This document shows positions 45,163-54,015 of a stretch of 64,000 bases of DNA, one piece after another; position 1 is the stretch's first letter; each line of letters starts with the position of its first letter. The notes below the pieces were generated by a model. The model was not told the DNA's origin. It worked only from the letters and a program-made list of their open reading frames with translations, and searched no databases. Origin of the DNA: Leptospira abararensis (GTDB lineage: Bacteria > Spirochaetota > Leptospiria > Leptospirales > Leptospiraceae); assembly GCF_016918735.1 (NCBI RefSeq), contig NZ_JAFFPR010000022.1, forward strand, positions 124,001 to 188,000, written 5' to 3'. Made by a program: the position numbers and the translations under genes.

Positions 45163-46844
45163 AAGAAAAAGAAACTAAAGAAATCCTCTCAAGGATTCAA
45201 TCGATGGAGAGGGAACTCTCTTTTTTAAAAGAAAGAGTTTTGTCTCTCGTAAGTCCCGAAACTCCGAAACAGCCAACTCCCTCTGTTTCCAAACCACTCC
45301 CTACAGAAATCCACCAAACAGAAGTTCTATTAAATGATGGACCCAATTGGTTTGTACAATGGATCGGTGAAAACTTATTTGTAAAACTCGGAGTGTTTTC
45401 CCTTCTACTTGCATCCATTTGGTTTTTCTATTTAGCCATTGAAGAGTATTGGATCAATGAATCTGTTCGCATTTGGATTGGACTTGTTTCGGCGATTCCC
45501 ATTCTACTCTATGGATACCGTGTCAGAAATACAAGGCCTTACCTTTCCCCAAGTCTTATGGGACTCGGGATAGCTGTCCTTTTTTCTGCCTATTATTCTG
45601 GGTATTTGTGGTATGATTTGTATTCTACAGAAACCTGTTTTGTTGGCCTACTCATCCTTAGTTTGACTGCTGTGGCCATTGCCCATGCAGAGAAAAGTGA
45701 AGTGTTATTTGGATTTGCCGCCCTTGGTGCCTTTTCTGTCCCGCTCCTACTTTCTACTGGTCAGAACTCATATCCATTTCTCTTCACATATTTACTTTTA
45801 TGGAATGTTCTGTTCTTTTGGGTAAGAAAGGACACTGGTTGGAAAGTAATCCCGCTACTCCTCCTTGCGGCAAACCACCTAATATTTGTTGGTTGGGCCA
45901 ATGATAATTTAGTAGATGCAAAACCTTTTTTCCCAATTGTTTTTCAAATGGGCGTTTTTGTTTTATTTTTGCTGAGAGAGTTTCAGACCTTAGAAACAAC
46001 TAAATCTAAGGAACCAATTTTAACTCTAATAACCATTGGTTTTACCTTGGGTCTCGGATTTGTTCAATCCTTTTGGTCCTTCTCTGTATTTTACCCGATC
46101 GCAAAACCATTTTTACTCACGATGTTACTCATTCTTTTTTATGGATTGTATGAACGTTCTCTCAGACGAACCAAACTAAGTTTAGAGAAAAAAAGAATCT
46201 ATGATTTGATTGGTTTATTCGGCCTTCCCTTTATCGTCAGTTTGATTGTGATTGGAACCACAGGAAAACTTTTGGCCTTTAGCCTTATCAGTTTTGCCTT
46301 CCTTGTCACCATTGCCTCCACCTATTCCAAACAACTTTATATGTACTGGGCGGCCTTCCCTGTTTGGTTTTTTGCCCTGTTTTATATCTTTGCATTTACC
46401 TATCGTTCTCAAAACGAAATCCCATTTCTCAATGGAAGGTTTTTAGTGTTTGCGACAGGGTCCGTGTATTTGGTTCTTTCTTATCTCTATAGCAGAAAGT
46501 TCTCTGAGTTCTCAAAAATCTTTTTGTATGCAGCTTATCCGTATTGGTTACTCGGAACCTTTGTAGAAATTTATCTTGGATTTCCGGAAGAGAAGAAGTT
46601 ATTCCTCTACACACTCAGTTTGATTCTATATGGACTTGTGGCTCTCTCCGTCGGATTTGGAAAAAAGATCCAATCTTTACGCTATGTAGGGTTCGGATCT
46701 CTTGCTCTTGTCATCATCAAATTCTATCTTTATGATTTTTGGAATTTGAGTTTAGGATATCGAATTTTGGCAGGTTTATTCTTAGGTGTGACTCTTATCG
46801 TCACAGGAACATTATACAATCATTTCAAAAAGGAAACAAAATGA
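45159..46844 (+). CDS. DUF2339 family multi-pass membrane protein
   Basis: 561 residues from a GTG start. Residues ~1-32 form a short coiled coil (EKETKEILSRIQSMERELSFL), then a polar linker, and from about residue 65 (NWFVQWIGENLFVKLGVFSLLLASIWFFY) about fourteen membrane segments follow to the C-terminus. This is the layout of the DUF2339 family, whose function is unknown. It overlaps the following DUF3999 gene by 4 bp (ATGA), the usual pairing for these two families. Confidence 0.82.
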   Translation: MEEKETKEILSRIQSMERELSFLKERVLSLVSPETPKQPTPSVSKPLPTEIHQTEVLLNDGPNWFVQWIGENLFVKLGVFSLLLASIWFFYLAIEEYWINESVRIWIGLVSAIPILLYGYRVRNTRPYLSPSLMGLGIAVLFSAYYSGYLWYDLYSTETCFVGLLILSLTAVAIAHAEKSEVLFGFAALGAFSVPLLLSTGQNSYPFLFTYLLLWNVLFFWVRKDTGWKVIPLLLLAANHLIFVGWANDNLVDAKPFFPIVFQMGVFVLFLLREFQTLETTKSKEPILTLITIGFTLGLGFVQSFWSFSVFYPIAKPFLLTMLLILFYGLYERSLRRTKLSLEKKRIYDLIGLFGLPFIVSLIVIGTTGKLLAFSLISFAFLVTIASTYSKQLYMYWAAFPVWFFALFYIFAFTYRSQNEIPFLNGRFLVFATGSVYLVLSYLYSRKFSEFSKIFLYAAYPYWLLGTFVEIYLGFPEEKKLFLYTLSLILYGLVALSVGFGKKIQSLRYVGFGSLALVIIKFYLYDFWNLSLGYRILAGLFLGVTLIVTGTLYNHFKKETK

Positions 46845-48082
46845 AGCTTAAATACTTACTCCCCATACTATTTTTTATTTCGATCACAACACAAGTATCA
46901 AGTCGTCCCCTTGCCGTTCAAAACTTTAAATACAAAAAAGATTTGAAGATTACAGGCAATCTTTCTCCGAACGGAGTTGTAAAGCTCATGTTAGATGAAG
47001 ATATTTACAAACATTCTTTTTATGGAGACCTCCGCATCACACACAATGGAGAGATTGTTCCGTACCATATCCAGAATGCTGAAGAGATTTCCAAAAACAC
47101 AGAAAAAGTAAAACCAGAACTTCTGTTTTCTAAAAAAGACGATTTAGAAATCTATGTATTGGAACTTCCGAAACTGCCGGAAGGAATGAACTACACAAAA
47201 CTTTCGGTCTCCAGTGCCTATGACTATGAAACCTCCATCACTCTAAAGTTAGGTGACAACCCTGATAATTTTATCGATTCAAAAACAGTTTTTCTTTATA
47301 AATACGGAAGCCAATCATCGGGAGAAATTGATCTGGGAGGAACTAAACACCGGTTTCTTCGCTTGGAAGCAGAGCCAGGTTCTGATTTAAAATTCCCTAC
47401 TGCACTTCGTGCTAAACAAAACAAAAACCTATACTATGAAAAATCTCATACTGTAACAAATCCCGTCCTTGCTGAAGACCATTGTCAATTTTTGTTTTCC
47501 AATGAATCACAATCAGCATTCCAAATTCTAAAACTACAATTCGAAGAAGGAAATTGGGAACGAAGGGTCACTGTGCGCGGAAAAATTGACAAAAAGGAAT
47601 GGGATACTGTATTTGAAGGAACAGTCAGCCATAACAAATCGGAAGGTGTTTATACAGAAGTTCCTCTCTCAAGAACCATTAGTTCGGAATTCGAAATCCA
47701 AATTTACGATGGGGAAAATGAAACACTTCACCTAACTAACGTAATCACAGTGCAGCCACTAGAAGAACTCTACTTTTTTGCAAACGCGGACGGGGAAAAA
47801 GACGGATATTCACTCTATTATGGAAACCCTTACCAATGGCCCGCAAGTTTTGATTCTTACTCTTATCCTTCTGGTGATGAACTCAAAAATAGTGAGGTAA
47901 AATTAGGAACTCTACTTCCCGAATCAGAAAATCCCGATTTTAGTTTTAGTATCCTTTACCCACCCATTTCTGGTTATCTGGCGTCTGGATTCTTTTACTT
48001 AGGTGTTGCCGCTTTGTTATTTCTACTTTTTTCGATTCTAAGAACTAAACGTTCTGTTCTTTTAGAATCAGAATCTAAATAA
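46841..48082 (+). CDS. DUF3999 family envelope protein
   Basis: 413 residues from the ATG at 46841, after discarding in-frame upstream codons inside the DUF2339 gene. It has an N-terminal signal peptide (KLKYLLPILFFISITTQVSS), a large beta-rich extracytoplasmic part, and a single C-terminal membrane helix (GYLASGFFYLGVAALLFLLFSIL). This and the overlap with the DUF2339 gene fit DUF3999; function is unknown. Confidence 0.75.
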   Translation: MKLKYLLPILFFISITTQVSSRPLAVQNFKYKKDLKITGNLSPNGVVKLMLDEDIYKHSFYGDLRITHNGEIVPYHIQNAEEISKNTEKVKPELLFSKKDDLEIYVLELPKLPEGMNYTKLSVSSAYDYETSITLKLGDNPDNFIDSKTVFLYKYGSQSSGEIDLGGTKHRFLRLEAEPGSDLKFPTALRAKQNKNLYYEKSHTVTNPVLAEDHCQFLFSNESQSAFQILKLQFEEGNWERRVTVRGKIDKKEWDTVFEGTVSHNKSEGVYTEVPLSRTISSEFEIQIYDGENETLHLTNVITVQPLEELYFFANADGEKDGYSLYYGNPYQWPASFDSYSYPSGDELKNSEVKLGTLLPESENPDFSFSILYPPISGYLASGFFYLGVAALLFLLFSILRTKRSVLLESESK

Positions 48083-48097
48083 ACACACTTCCTACAG

Positions 48098-48124
48098 CTC
48101 ACGAAGAATGTATTTCTTCGTGAG
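48098..48124. terminator. perfect 11-bp hairpin between convergent genes
   Basis: CTCACGAAGAA (48098-48108) pairs perfectly with TTCTTCGTGAG (48114-48124) around a 5-base loop. It lies between the convergent DUF3999 and alkB genes, the usual place for a two-way terminator. No U-run follows on either strand, so termination may need another factor. Confidence 0.5.
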
Positions 48125-48186
48125 ACTAAAAGAGGCGTTAGATTAGATACCCTCGTTTTTAAAGATACTAACTACCGAACGGATAA

Positions 48187-49275
48187 TCACTTTGTGGATT
48201 GTTTCTTTTCCCAAGATTCCAAAATGGGATTCATCATCGAAAACCATAGAGGAGGAAAAAGGGCGATGAGAATCATCACTTCATAACCAAAGGGCAATTG
48301 AGGCGCTTCATCAAAATGACGAAGGGCTTGGTAACGTCTCCCTGCATTGGCGTGATGGTCGGAATGCCTTTGTAATTGAAACAGAAGAGCATTGGATACA
48401 AAGTAATTTTGATTCCAAGAATGGATGGGTAATACCTTTTCAAACTTACCACTTGAAACTTCGTTTCGTTTCAAACCATAGTGTTCGATATAATTTGTTA
48501 GTTCCAAAAGGGAAAAGGCAACAAAGGATTGTAAAAGTAAAAATCCGAGAATATCCAAACGAATTCCTCGCGAACCACTAAAATAACTTCCGAGTAGAAC
48601 AAGGCTCGTTAGAAAAACAATCGTAACGACCGTATACCAAATCATTTCATTGCGATAATGCCAAGGTTTTAGTTCCAGTTTAGACAAACGTTTTTTTTCC
48701 AATTCCCAAGCAGATTTGTAAGCACCAAACACCGTCTGAGGATAAAATCGATAAAAAGATTGGTTCTTTTGGGAGGAGGCAGGATCGTTCGGTGTCGAAA
48801 CATTTGTATGGTGGCCCCGGTTATGTTCTATATAAAAATGCATATAACAAACAGTCATATAAATCACTTTCGAAAGGAATTGTTCATAACGAGTATTTTT
48901 ATGCCCCAGTTCATGGCCAACAGTGATTCCAATCCCACCTGTTACGATTCCCACAGCGAATGCAAATAATAGAAACTCTGTAGTGGTGTGAGGGAATAAA
49001 GCGATTCGATATACAGACCAAATTACAAACGTTAGCTGAACAAAAGCCCAGGTTTTTGTCAGATATCGAAAATAAGAATCATTTTGTAATTCTAAAAAAT
49101 TGGTATCGGTTGGATTGGAAGTATCTCTCCCAAGAAATAAATCAAGGACTGGCAAAATGAGAAAGACTGTGATAGGGACAATCAAATAAGAAAGTCCCCC
49201 CATTCCTTCCGCAAAAACTGCCAAAATCGGCAAAAGATAACAAAGTAAAAAGCTAAGTCGTTTGGTGAGAGTCAT
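48187..49275 (-). CDS. alkB: alkane 1-monooxygenase-type membrane hydroxylase (AlkB family)
   Basis: A membrane di-iron enzyme hydroxylating alkanes or related lipids. At 362 residues it has about six membrane helices and the eight-His signature: HELGHK (H121, H125), EHNRGHH (H151, H155, H156), NYIEHYGLKR and RHSDHHANAGRRYQ near residue 310. These match AlkB rather than fatty-acid desaturases. Electrons normally come from a rubredoxin; none is encoded here. It follows tetR by 15 bp on the same strand. Confidence 0.88.
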   Translation of the reverse strand: MTLTKRLSFLLCYLLPILAVFAEGMGGLSYLIVPITVFLILPVLDLFLGRDTSNPTDTNFLELQNDSYFRYLTKTWAFVQLTFVIWSVYRIALFPHTTTEFLLFAFAVGIVTGGIGITVGHELGHKNTRYEQFLSKVIYMTVCYMHFYIEHNRGHHTNVSTPNDPASSQKNQSFYRFYPQTVFGAYKSAWELEKKRLSKLELKPWHYRNEMIWYTVVTIVFLTSLVLLGSYFSGSRGIRLDILGFLLLQSFVAFSLLELTNYIEHYGLKRNEVSSGKFEKVLPIHSWNQNYFVSNALLFQLQRHSDHHANAGRRYQALRHFDEAPQLPFGYEVMILIALFPPLWFSMMNPILESWEKKQSTK

Positions 49276-49290
49276 AAACTCACCTCCTTA

Positions 49291-49848
49291 TTATTCTTTG
49301 CTTTGAAACAATACCTTCAAGTTCTCCAAACCTTCAAAAAGGGCAGGCCAACCTGTTTCTTCCGTTGCTTTGTTTTTCAAAAACAAAGCTCCCAGAAAAA
49401 AAGATAAAAAAGCCTTTCCACTCATAACGCTGGCATCTGCAGGAAAAAATCGGTCCAAAGCCGTTCGGTATGAAGTAAAGGAATCCTCAACGAGTTGTGT
49501 CAGTTCTGTAGAGTCACTGAGTTGTCTTTTCACATCCACTGCGAGTAACATCAGGTTCATAAAATGGACCTCTCGTGAAGCAACAAAGTTCATAATGTCC
49601 GCTAACCCTGAATGATTTTCGGAAAGCTCAGTAATCTCTTTTGCGTCAGTCGCAACCACTTGCCTTACCATAGAGGCAAAGAGAATCTCTTTCGTTGGAA
49701 AGTAATGATAAAGAGTACCCGTTGAAACTCCGAGCTCTTTAGACAACTCACGCATCGAAACGGAAGACACTCCTTTAGCTACAAAAATAGGCATACACTT
49801 TGTCAAAAGCTCCGCCCGATAAAGATCGTGATCGACTATCTTTGGCAT
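49291..49848 (-). CDS. TetR family transcriptional regulator
   Basis: 185 residues with an N-terminal helix-turn-helix at about residues 25-55 (SVSMRELSKELGVSTGTLYHYFPTKEILF) and a ligand-binding helical C-terminal part. Being 15 bp upstream of alkB on the same strand, it probably regulates the operon in response to alkane or fatty-acid-like ligands. Upstream, ATCGAACGAT-type half-sites near 49870-49890 and a TATAAA are present, so autoregulation is plausible. Confidence 0.85.
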   Translation of the reverse strand: MPKIVDHDLYRAELLTKCMPIFVAKGVSSVSMRELSKELGVSTGTLYHYFPTKEILFASMVRQVVATDAKEITELSENHSGLADIMNFVASREVHFMNLMLLAVDVKRQLSDSTELTQLVEDSFTSYRTALDRFFPADASVMSGKAFLSFFLGALFLKNKATEETGWPALFEGLENLKVLFQSKE

Positions 49849-50184
49849 CTGAGGAAATCTCGCTTTATATCGAACGATTGTTTTAAATAAATACTTTTAC
49901 CACAGTTTGTCCATCTTTTTTTCCTAGCTGCAATAGATTCCCATTTTTTCCGATTAATTTCCATAAAATCCTGGTCCTTCCCCTAGCCCATCCCCCCAAT
50001 TCCAATCGGATTAGGGGGAATAGGCACAAGTACGAAGCGCGGATGGGAAAATTCAAGCGAGAAAAGGGGCCAAAAACCCCGAGACCCACTAAAGCGGAGA
50101 TGTAAAAGGGAAAGCTGTTCGATTTTTGACATAGAGGCTCACCGGAACCGTCGAATAGATTGAAACTAAAAAGATAGGTATCCA
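49849..50184. other. 336-bp gap between tetR and DUF1499 gene
   Basis: Divergent promoters are expected here. Near tetR, ATCG and CGAT (around 49871-49880) surround a 2-base centre close to a TATAAA on the minus strand. A strong hairpin, CCCCCAATTCC (49993-50003) with GGATTAGGGGG (50008-50018), 9 of 11 bases paired around AATC, lies in the middle, and GGGG/CCCC (50066-50080) follows. A TTGACA at 50126-50131 has no fitting -10. The 100-codon minus-strand open frame through this gap has no family features and is not called. Confidence 0.35.
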
Positions 50185-50634
50185 ATGAATCCTAAAATCC
50201 ATACCCTCCTCGGAACAACACTCCTCGCGTTGTTTTTCAACTGTACGGGAACCAGGCCAGACTCTCTAGGAATCAAATCAGAGAGATTGGCCGAATGTCC
50301 AGAGACACCGAACTGCGTCAGCAGTTTTGCCAGTCCAACCGATAAAGAACATTATCGTAGCCCAGTGCCTTATAAAAAACCTTTAAAGGATGCCTATTTG
50401 GTTTTGAAGGGAAAGTTAGAAGTTTCTCCTCGAACAAAGATCATAGAGGAAAATCCGAATTACATTTATGCAGAGTTTACGTCTAGACTGATGAGGTACG
50501 TGGATGATGTGGAATTCTATTTCGATGAGAAAAATAAACTCCTTCACTTCCGATCAGCCTCGCGGTTGGGGAAATCGGATTTTGGAGTGAACAGAAATCG
50601 AATCGAATCGATTCTTAAGGATTTAGAAATCTAA
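50185..50634 (+). CDS. DUF1499 family lipoprotein
   Basis: 149 residues with a lipoprotein signal peptide ending ALFFNC (Cys at residue 19). The DUF1499 signature is clear: ECPETPNCVSSFAS, YIYAEFTSRLMRYVDDVEFYFDE and LHFRSASRLGKSDFGVNRNRIE. Function unknown. It starts at an ATG with an AAGATAGGT about 8 bases upstream. Confidence 0.85.
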   Translation: MNPKIHTLLGTTLLALFFNCTGTRPDSLGIKSERLAECPETPNCVSSFASPTDKEHYRSPVPYKKPLKDAYLVLKGKLEVSPRTKIIEENPNYIYAEFTSRLMRYVDDVEFYFDEKNKLLHFRSASRLGKSDFGVNRNRIESILKDLEI

Positions 50635-50673
50635 CAATCATCTGTTAAACTTTCTAAATCCTCGTTTCTTTAG

Positions 50674-53600
50674 TTAAACCTTTTTGTGATTTGCGTGAAT
50701 TTCCTGCAGGGAATTCACAGAAAATCCTTTGTCCTTCATTTCCACCAAACCATGAATTAACGCCTTAGCCGCTTGTGCGGTAGTCAAACAAGGAACCTTA
50801 TATTTAATGGCTGCTTGACGAATCGTAAATGCATTTTCACGAGTGACTCTTGACAAAGGAGTATTGATGATCAAATGGATTTTTTTCTCTTTGATATAAT
50901 CAATCACGTTAGGGAAGTATCCATCGTAAATTTTGTTAATTTTACTAGATAGAATTCCGTTATCAGAAAGAAACTTATGGGTTCCTTCTGTTGCGATAAT
51001 ATTATAACCTAAGTTAGATAACGAACGAACCGATTCGAGTAATTCTTTCTTTGTTTTATCATTGATCGTTACAAAAACCGTTCCGTGTTTCGGTGGTTCT
51101 TCTCCCGCCATGATCTGTGCTTTGACAAAGGCTTCCCCTTTTGTCAGAGCAACACCCATCACTTCCCCAGTGGATCTCATTTCAGGGCCGAGGATTGTAT
51201 CCACACCTGGGAATTTACTAAAAGGCAATACAGCTTCTTTCACCGTAATCATTGGTGCGGAAAAACGTTTTCCAAGTTTAAAGGATGCCAATGGTTCCCC
51301 TAACATCAATCGAACGGCAATTTTCACCACAGGAATTCCAATGGATTTTGCAACGAAAGGAACCGTTCTTGAAGCGCGTGGGTTTACTTCTAAGACGTAT
51401 AGTGTTTCTTCTTTGATTGCATACTGAACGTTGATTAAACCCTTCACATCTAACTCTAAAGCCAAACGATAAGTTGCTTCTTCAATTTCTTGTAACATAC
51501 GTTGCGAAATGTTCTGTGGCGGCAACACACAAGCAGAATCACCTGAGTGAATCCCTGCTTCTTCAATGTGTTCCATAATTCCAGCAATAAATACATCTTT
51601 TCCATCACAAAGTGCATCGACATCCACTTCCACAGCGTCTTGCAAAAAGGAATCCACAAGAAGAGGCCGATCTTCCGACACCTCTTCCGCTTCTTCCATG
51701 TATTTATCAAGTTCAGACTCTTCGTTGACTATAAGCATCGCCCTTCCTCCCAACACGTAGGAAGGTCTTACAAGAACTGGGTATCCGATTTTTCTCGCGA
51801 TTTCTCGTGCTTTGTCTTTGGAGGCAGCAATTCCGTTGTCAGGTGATTTTAAATTGAGTTTTTCTAAAACTTCAGCAAACCGTTTTCTGTCTTCAGCACG
51901 GTCAATCGAATCAGGGCTTGTTCCCATAATGGGAACTCCTCTTTTTTCAAGTGCTTTTGCAAGTTTCAGAGGGGTTTGTCCACCTAACTGGACAATGACA
52001 CCATCTGGTTTTTCTTTTTTGAAAATTGCCATTACATCTTCAAGGCTTAATGGTTCAAAATACAATCTATCCGAAGTATCATAATCGGTAGATACTGTTT
52101 CTGGATTGGAATTGACCATAATGGATTCCACTCCCGCTTCCTGTAAGGAAAAGGAGGCGTGACAACAACAATAATCAAACTCAATCCCTTGACCGATACG
52201 GTTGGGCCCACCACCAAGAATCATCACTTTCTTTTTGGATGTTACATCAGATTCATCTTCCTCATCATAAGAGGAATACATATAAGGAGTAAAGGCTTCA
52301 AATTCACCAGCACAAGTATCAATCCGTTTGTATACGGGGCGAATGTTCTTTTCTTCTAAGTATTTTTCAATAGACTCTTCTTCTTCACGAATAGTTTTTT
52401 CTACCTTGGCTTTGGTAATTTCAATGGCCGCACCACTGCGAACTTGCGCAAGAATTTGTTCTTCTTTGGTAAGGAAAGCAAGTTGGCGATTGGAAAAACC
52501 TGCCTTTTTCATTTCTTCAATGATGGCTTTTCCCTCTTTGCGAAACCTGTTTTCTAACTGGTATAATTCTTCAAACTGATAGAGAAACCAAGGATCAATT
52601 TTACAAATCTCAAAAATTTCCTCCACACTCATCCCAAAATCAAAAGCCATCTTTACATAAAAAATTCGTTTGTCAGTGGGACGTTTTACTTTCGCAGTAA
52701 GCCAAGTTTTTCTTTCTTCTTTTGGAATAGCTTCCCATTCTAAAAGTTCTTTTAGATATCCATCACTTCCAAAACCAAATCTGTCAGTTTCCAAAGAACG
52801 AAGTGCTTTTTGAAAACTTTCCTTGAAGTTACGACCAATAGCCATCGCTTCTCCCACAGCTTTCATCTGGACTCCCAAGGTAGGATCAGAGCCCGGAAAT
52901 TTTTCAAATGCGAACCTTGGAATTTTGGTCACAACATAATCGATAGATGGTTCAAAACTTGCTGGAGTCACTCGAGTGATATCATTTTTAATCTCATCTA
53001 AAGTGTATCCGATGGATAAAAGAGCCGCAATTTTTGCAATTGGGAATCCTGTTGCCTTCGATGCCAATGCAGAAGATCTAGAAACACGTGGGTTCATTTC
53101 AATAACGATGACATCACCATTTTCAGGATTCACTGCAAACTGGATGTTCGAACCACCGGTTTCCACCCCGATTTCTCGAATGATATCAATGGACATATCA
53201 CGAAGGCGTTGGTATTCTTTGTCGCTTAAAGTCTGTTGTGGAGCAACAGTAATGGAATCTCCCGTATGAACACCCATAGGATCTAAATTTTCAATAGAAC
53301 AAATGATGACTACGTTATCTGCAAGATCTCTCATCACTTCCAACTCAAACTCTTTCCAACCCATCACAGATTCTTCAACTAATACCTGTGATATGGGAGA
53401 TGCGGAAAGACCTTTTTGAGCAATTTCTTCAAACTCCGATTCTTCATAACAAGTGCCACCACCTGTTCCGCCCAAAGTAAAGGCAGGACGGATAATGATA
53501 GGAAATCCAATTTCATCTTTAGCTTTCCTGGCTGCGTCCATATCGGAGACCATAAAGGACTTTGCCACACGGATTCCAAGTTTTTCCATCGCTTGTTTGA

Positions 53601-53994
53601 ACAGTTCCCTATCTTCCGCTTTACGAATGGCTTCTACTTTCGCTCCAATCAGCTCTACATTGTATTTTTCTAAAACACCTTCCTTATGAAGAGCTAAGGC
53701 TAAATTTAAAGCAGTTTGTCCACCTACTGTTGGTAAGATGGCATCTGGTTTTTCTTTTTTGATAATTTTTTCTAAAACAGGAACGGTGAGTGGTTCGATA
53801 TAAGTAGCATCGGCAAGATCAGGATCCGTCATAATCGTTGCGGGATTTGAATTTACGAGGATGACTCGTATTCCTTTCTCCCGTAGAGCTTTGGTGGCCT
53901 GGGTTCCGGAGTAGTCAAATTCACATGCCTGCCCGATGACAATAGGTCCGGATCCGATGATCAAAATTGATTTTAAGTCGTTACGTTGCGGCAT
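50674..53994 (-). CDS. carB: carbamoyl-phosphate synthase large subunit
   Basis: CarB makes carbamoyl phosphate for arginine and pyrimidine synthesis from ammonia delivered by CarA. At 1106 residues it has both ATP-grasp halves: the first with [21 protein letters not shown] and [11 protein letters not shown], the second with [20 protein letters not shown] and [13 protein letters not shown], plus the oligomerisation part between and the C-terminal regulatory MGS-like domain (about 960-1100, [12 protein letters not shown]). GAGGAAA lies 5 bases before the ATG. carA is not adjacent; the gene instead follows the sulfatase gene by 21 bp. Confidence 0.97.
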   Translation of the reverse strand: MPQRNDLKSILIIGSGPIVIGQACEFDYSGTQATKALREKGIRVILVNSNPATIMTDPDLADATYIEPLTVPVLEKIIKKEKPDAILPTVGGQTALNLALALHKEGVLEKYNVELIGAKVEAIRKAEDRELFKQAMEKLGIRVAKSFMVSDMDAARKAKDEIGFPIIIRPAFTLGGTGGGTCYEESEFEEIAQKGLSASPISQVLVEESVMGWKEFELEVMRDLADNVVIICSIENLDPMGVHTGDSITVAPQQTLSDKEYQRLRDMSIDIIREIGVETGGSNIQFAVNPENGDVIVIEMNPRVSRSSALASKATGFPIAKIAALLSIGYTLDEIKNDITRVTPASFEPSIDYVVTKIPRFAFEKFPGSDPTLGVQMKAVGEAMAIGRNFKESFQKALRSLETDRFGFGSDGYLKELLEWEAIPKEERKTWLTAKVKRPTDKRIFYVKMAFDFGMSVEEIFEICKIDPWFLYQFEELYQLENRFRKEGKAIIEEMKKAGFSNRQLAFLTKEEQILAQVRSGAAIEITKAKVEKTIREEEESIEKYLEEKNIRPVYKRIDTCAGEFEAFTPYMYSSYDEEDESDVTSKKKVMILGGGPNRIGQGIEFDYCCCHASFSLQEAGVESIMVNSNPETVSTDYDTSDRLYFEPLSLEDVMAIFKKEKPDGVIVQLGGQTPLKLAKALEKRGVPIMGTSPDSIDRAEDRKRFAEVLEKLNLKSPDNGIAASKDKAREIARKIGYPVLVRPSYVLGGRAMLIVNEESELDKYMEEAEEVSEDRPLLVDSFLQDAVEVDVDALCDGKDVFIAGIMEHIEEAGIHSGDSACVLPPQNISQRMLQEIEEATYRLALELDVKGLINVQYAIKEETLYVLEVNPRASRTVPFVAKSIGIPVVKIAVRLMLGEPLASFKLGKRFSAPMITVKEAVLPFSKFPGVDTILGPEMRSTGEVMGVALTKGEAFVKAQIMAGEEPPKHGTVFVTINDKTKKELLESVRSLSNLGYNIIATEGTHKFLSDNGILSSKINKIYDGYFPNVIDYIKEKKIHLIINTPLSRVTRENAFTIRQAAIKYKVPCLTTAQAAKALIHGLVEMKDKGFSVNSLQEIHANHKKV

Positions 53995-54015
53995 AGTTTC
54001 CTCTTTTTTCCTTAT

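Noticed and set aside
49883..50185. 100-codon frame in the tetR/DUF1499 gap
   Set aside because: No recognisable domain or ribosome-binding site, and it crosses hairpins and promoter-like sequence.
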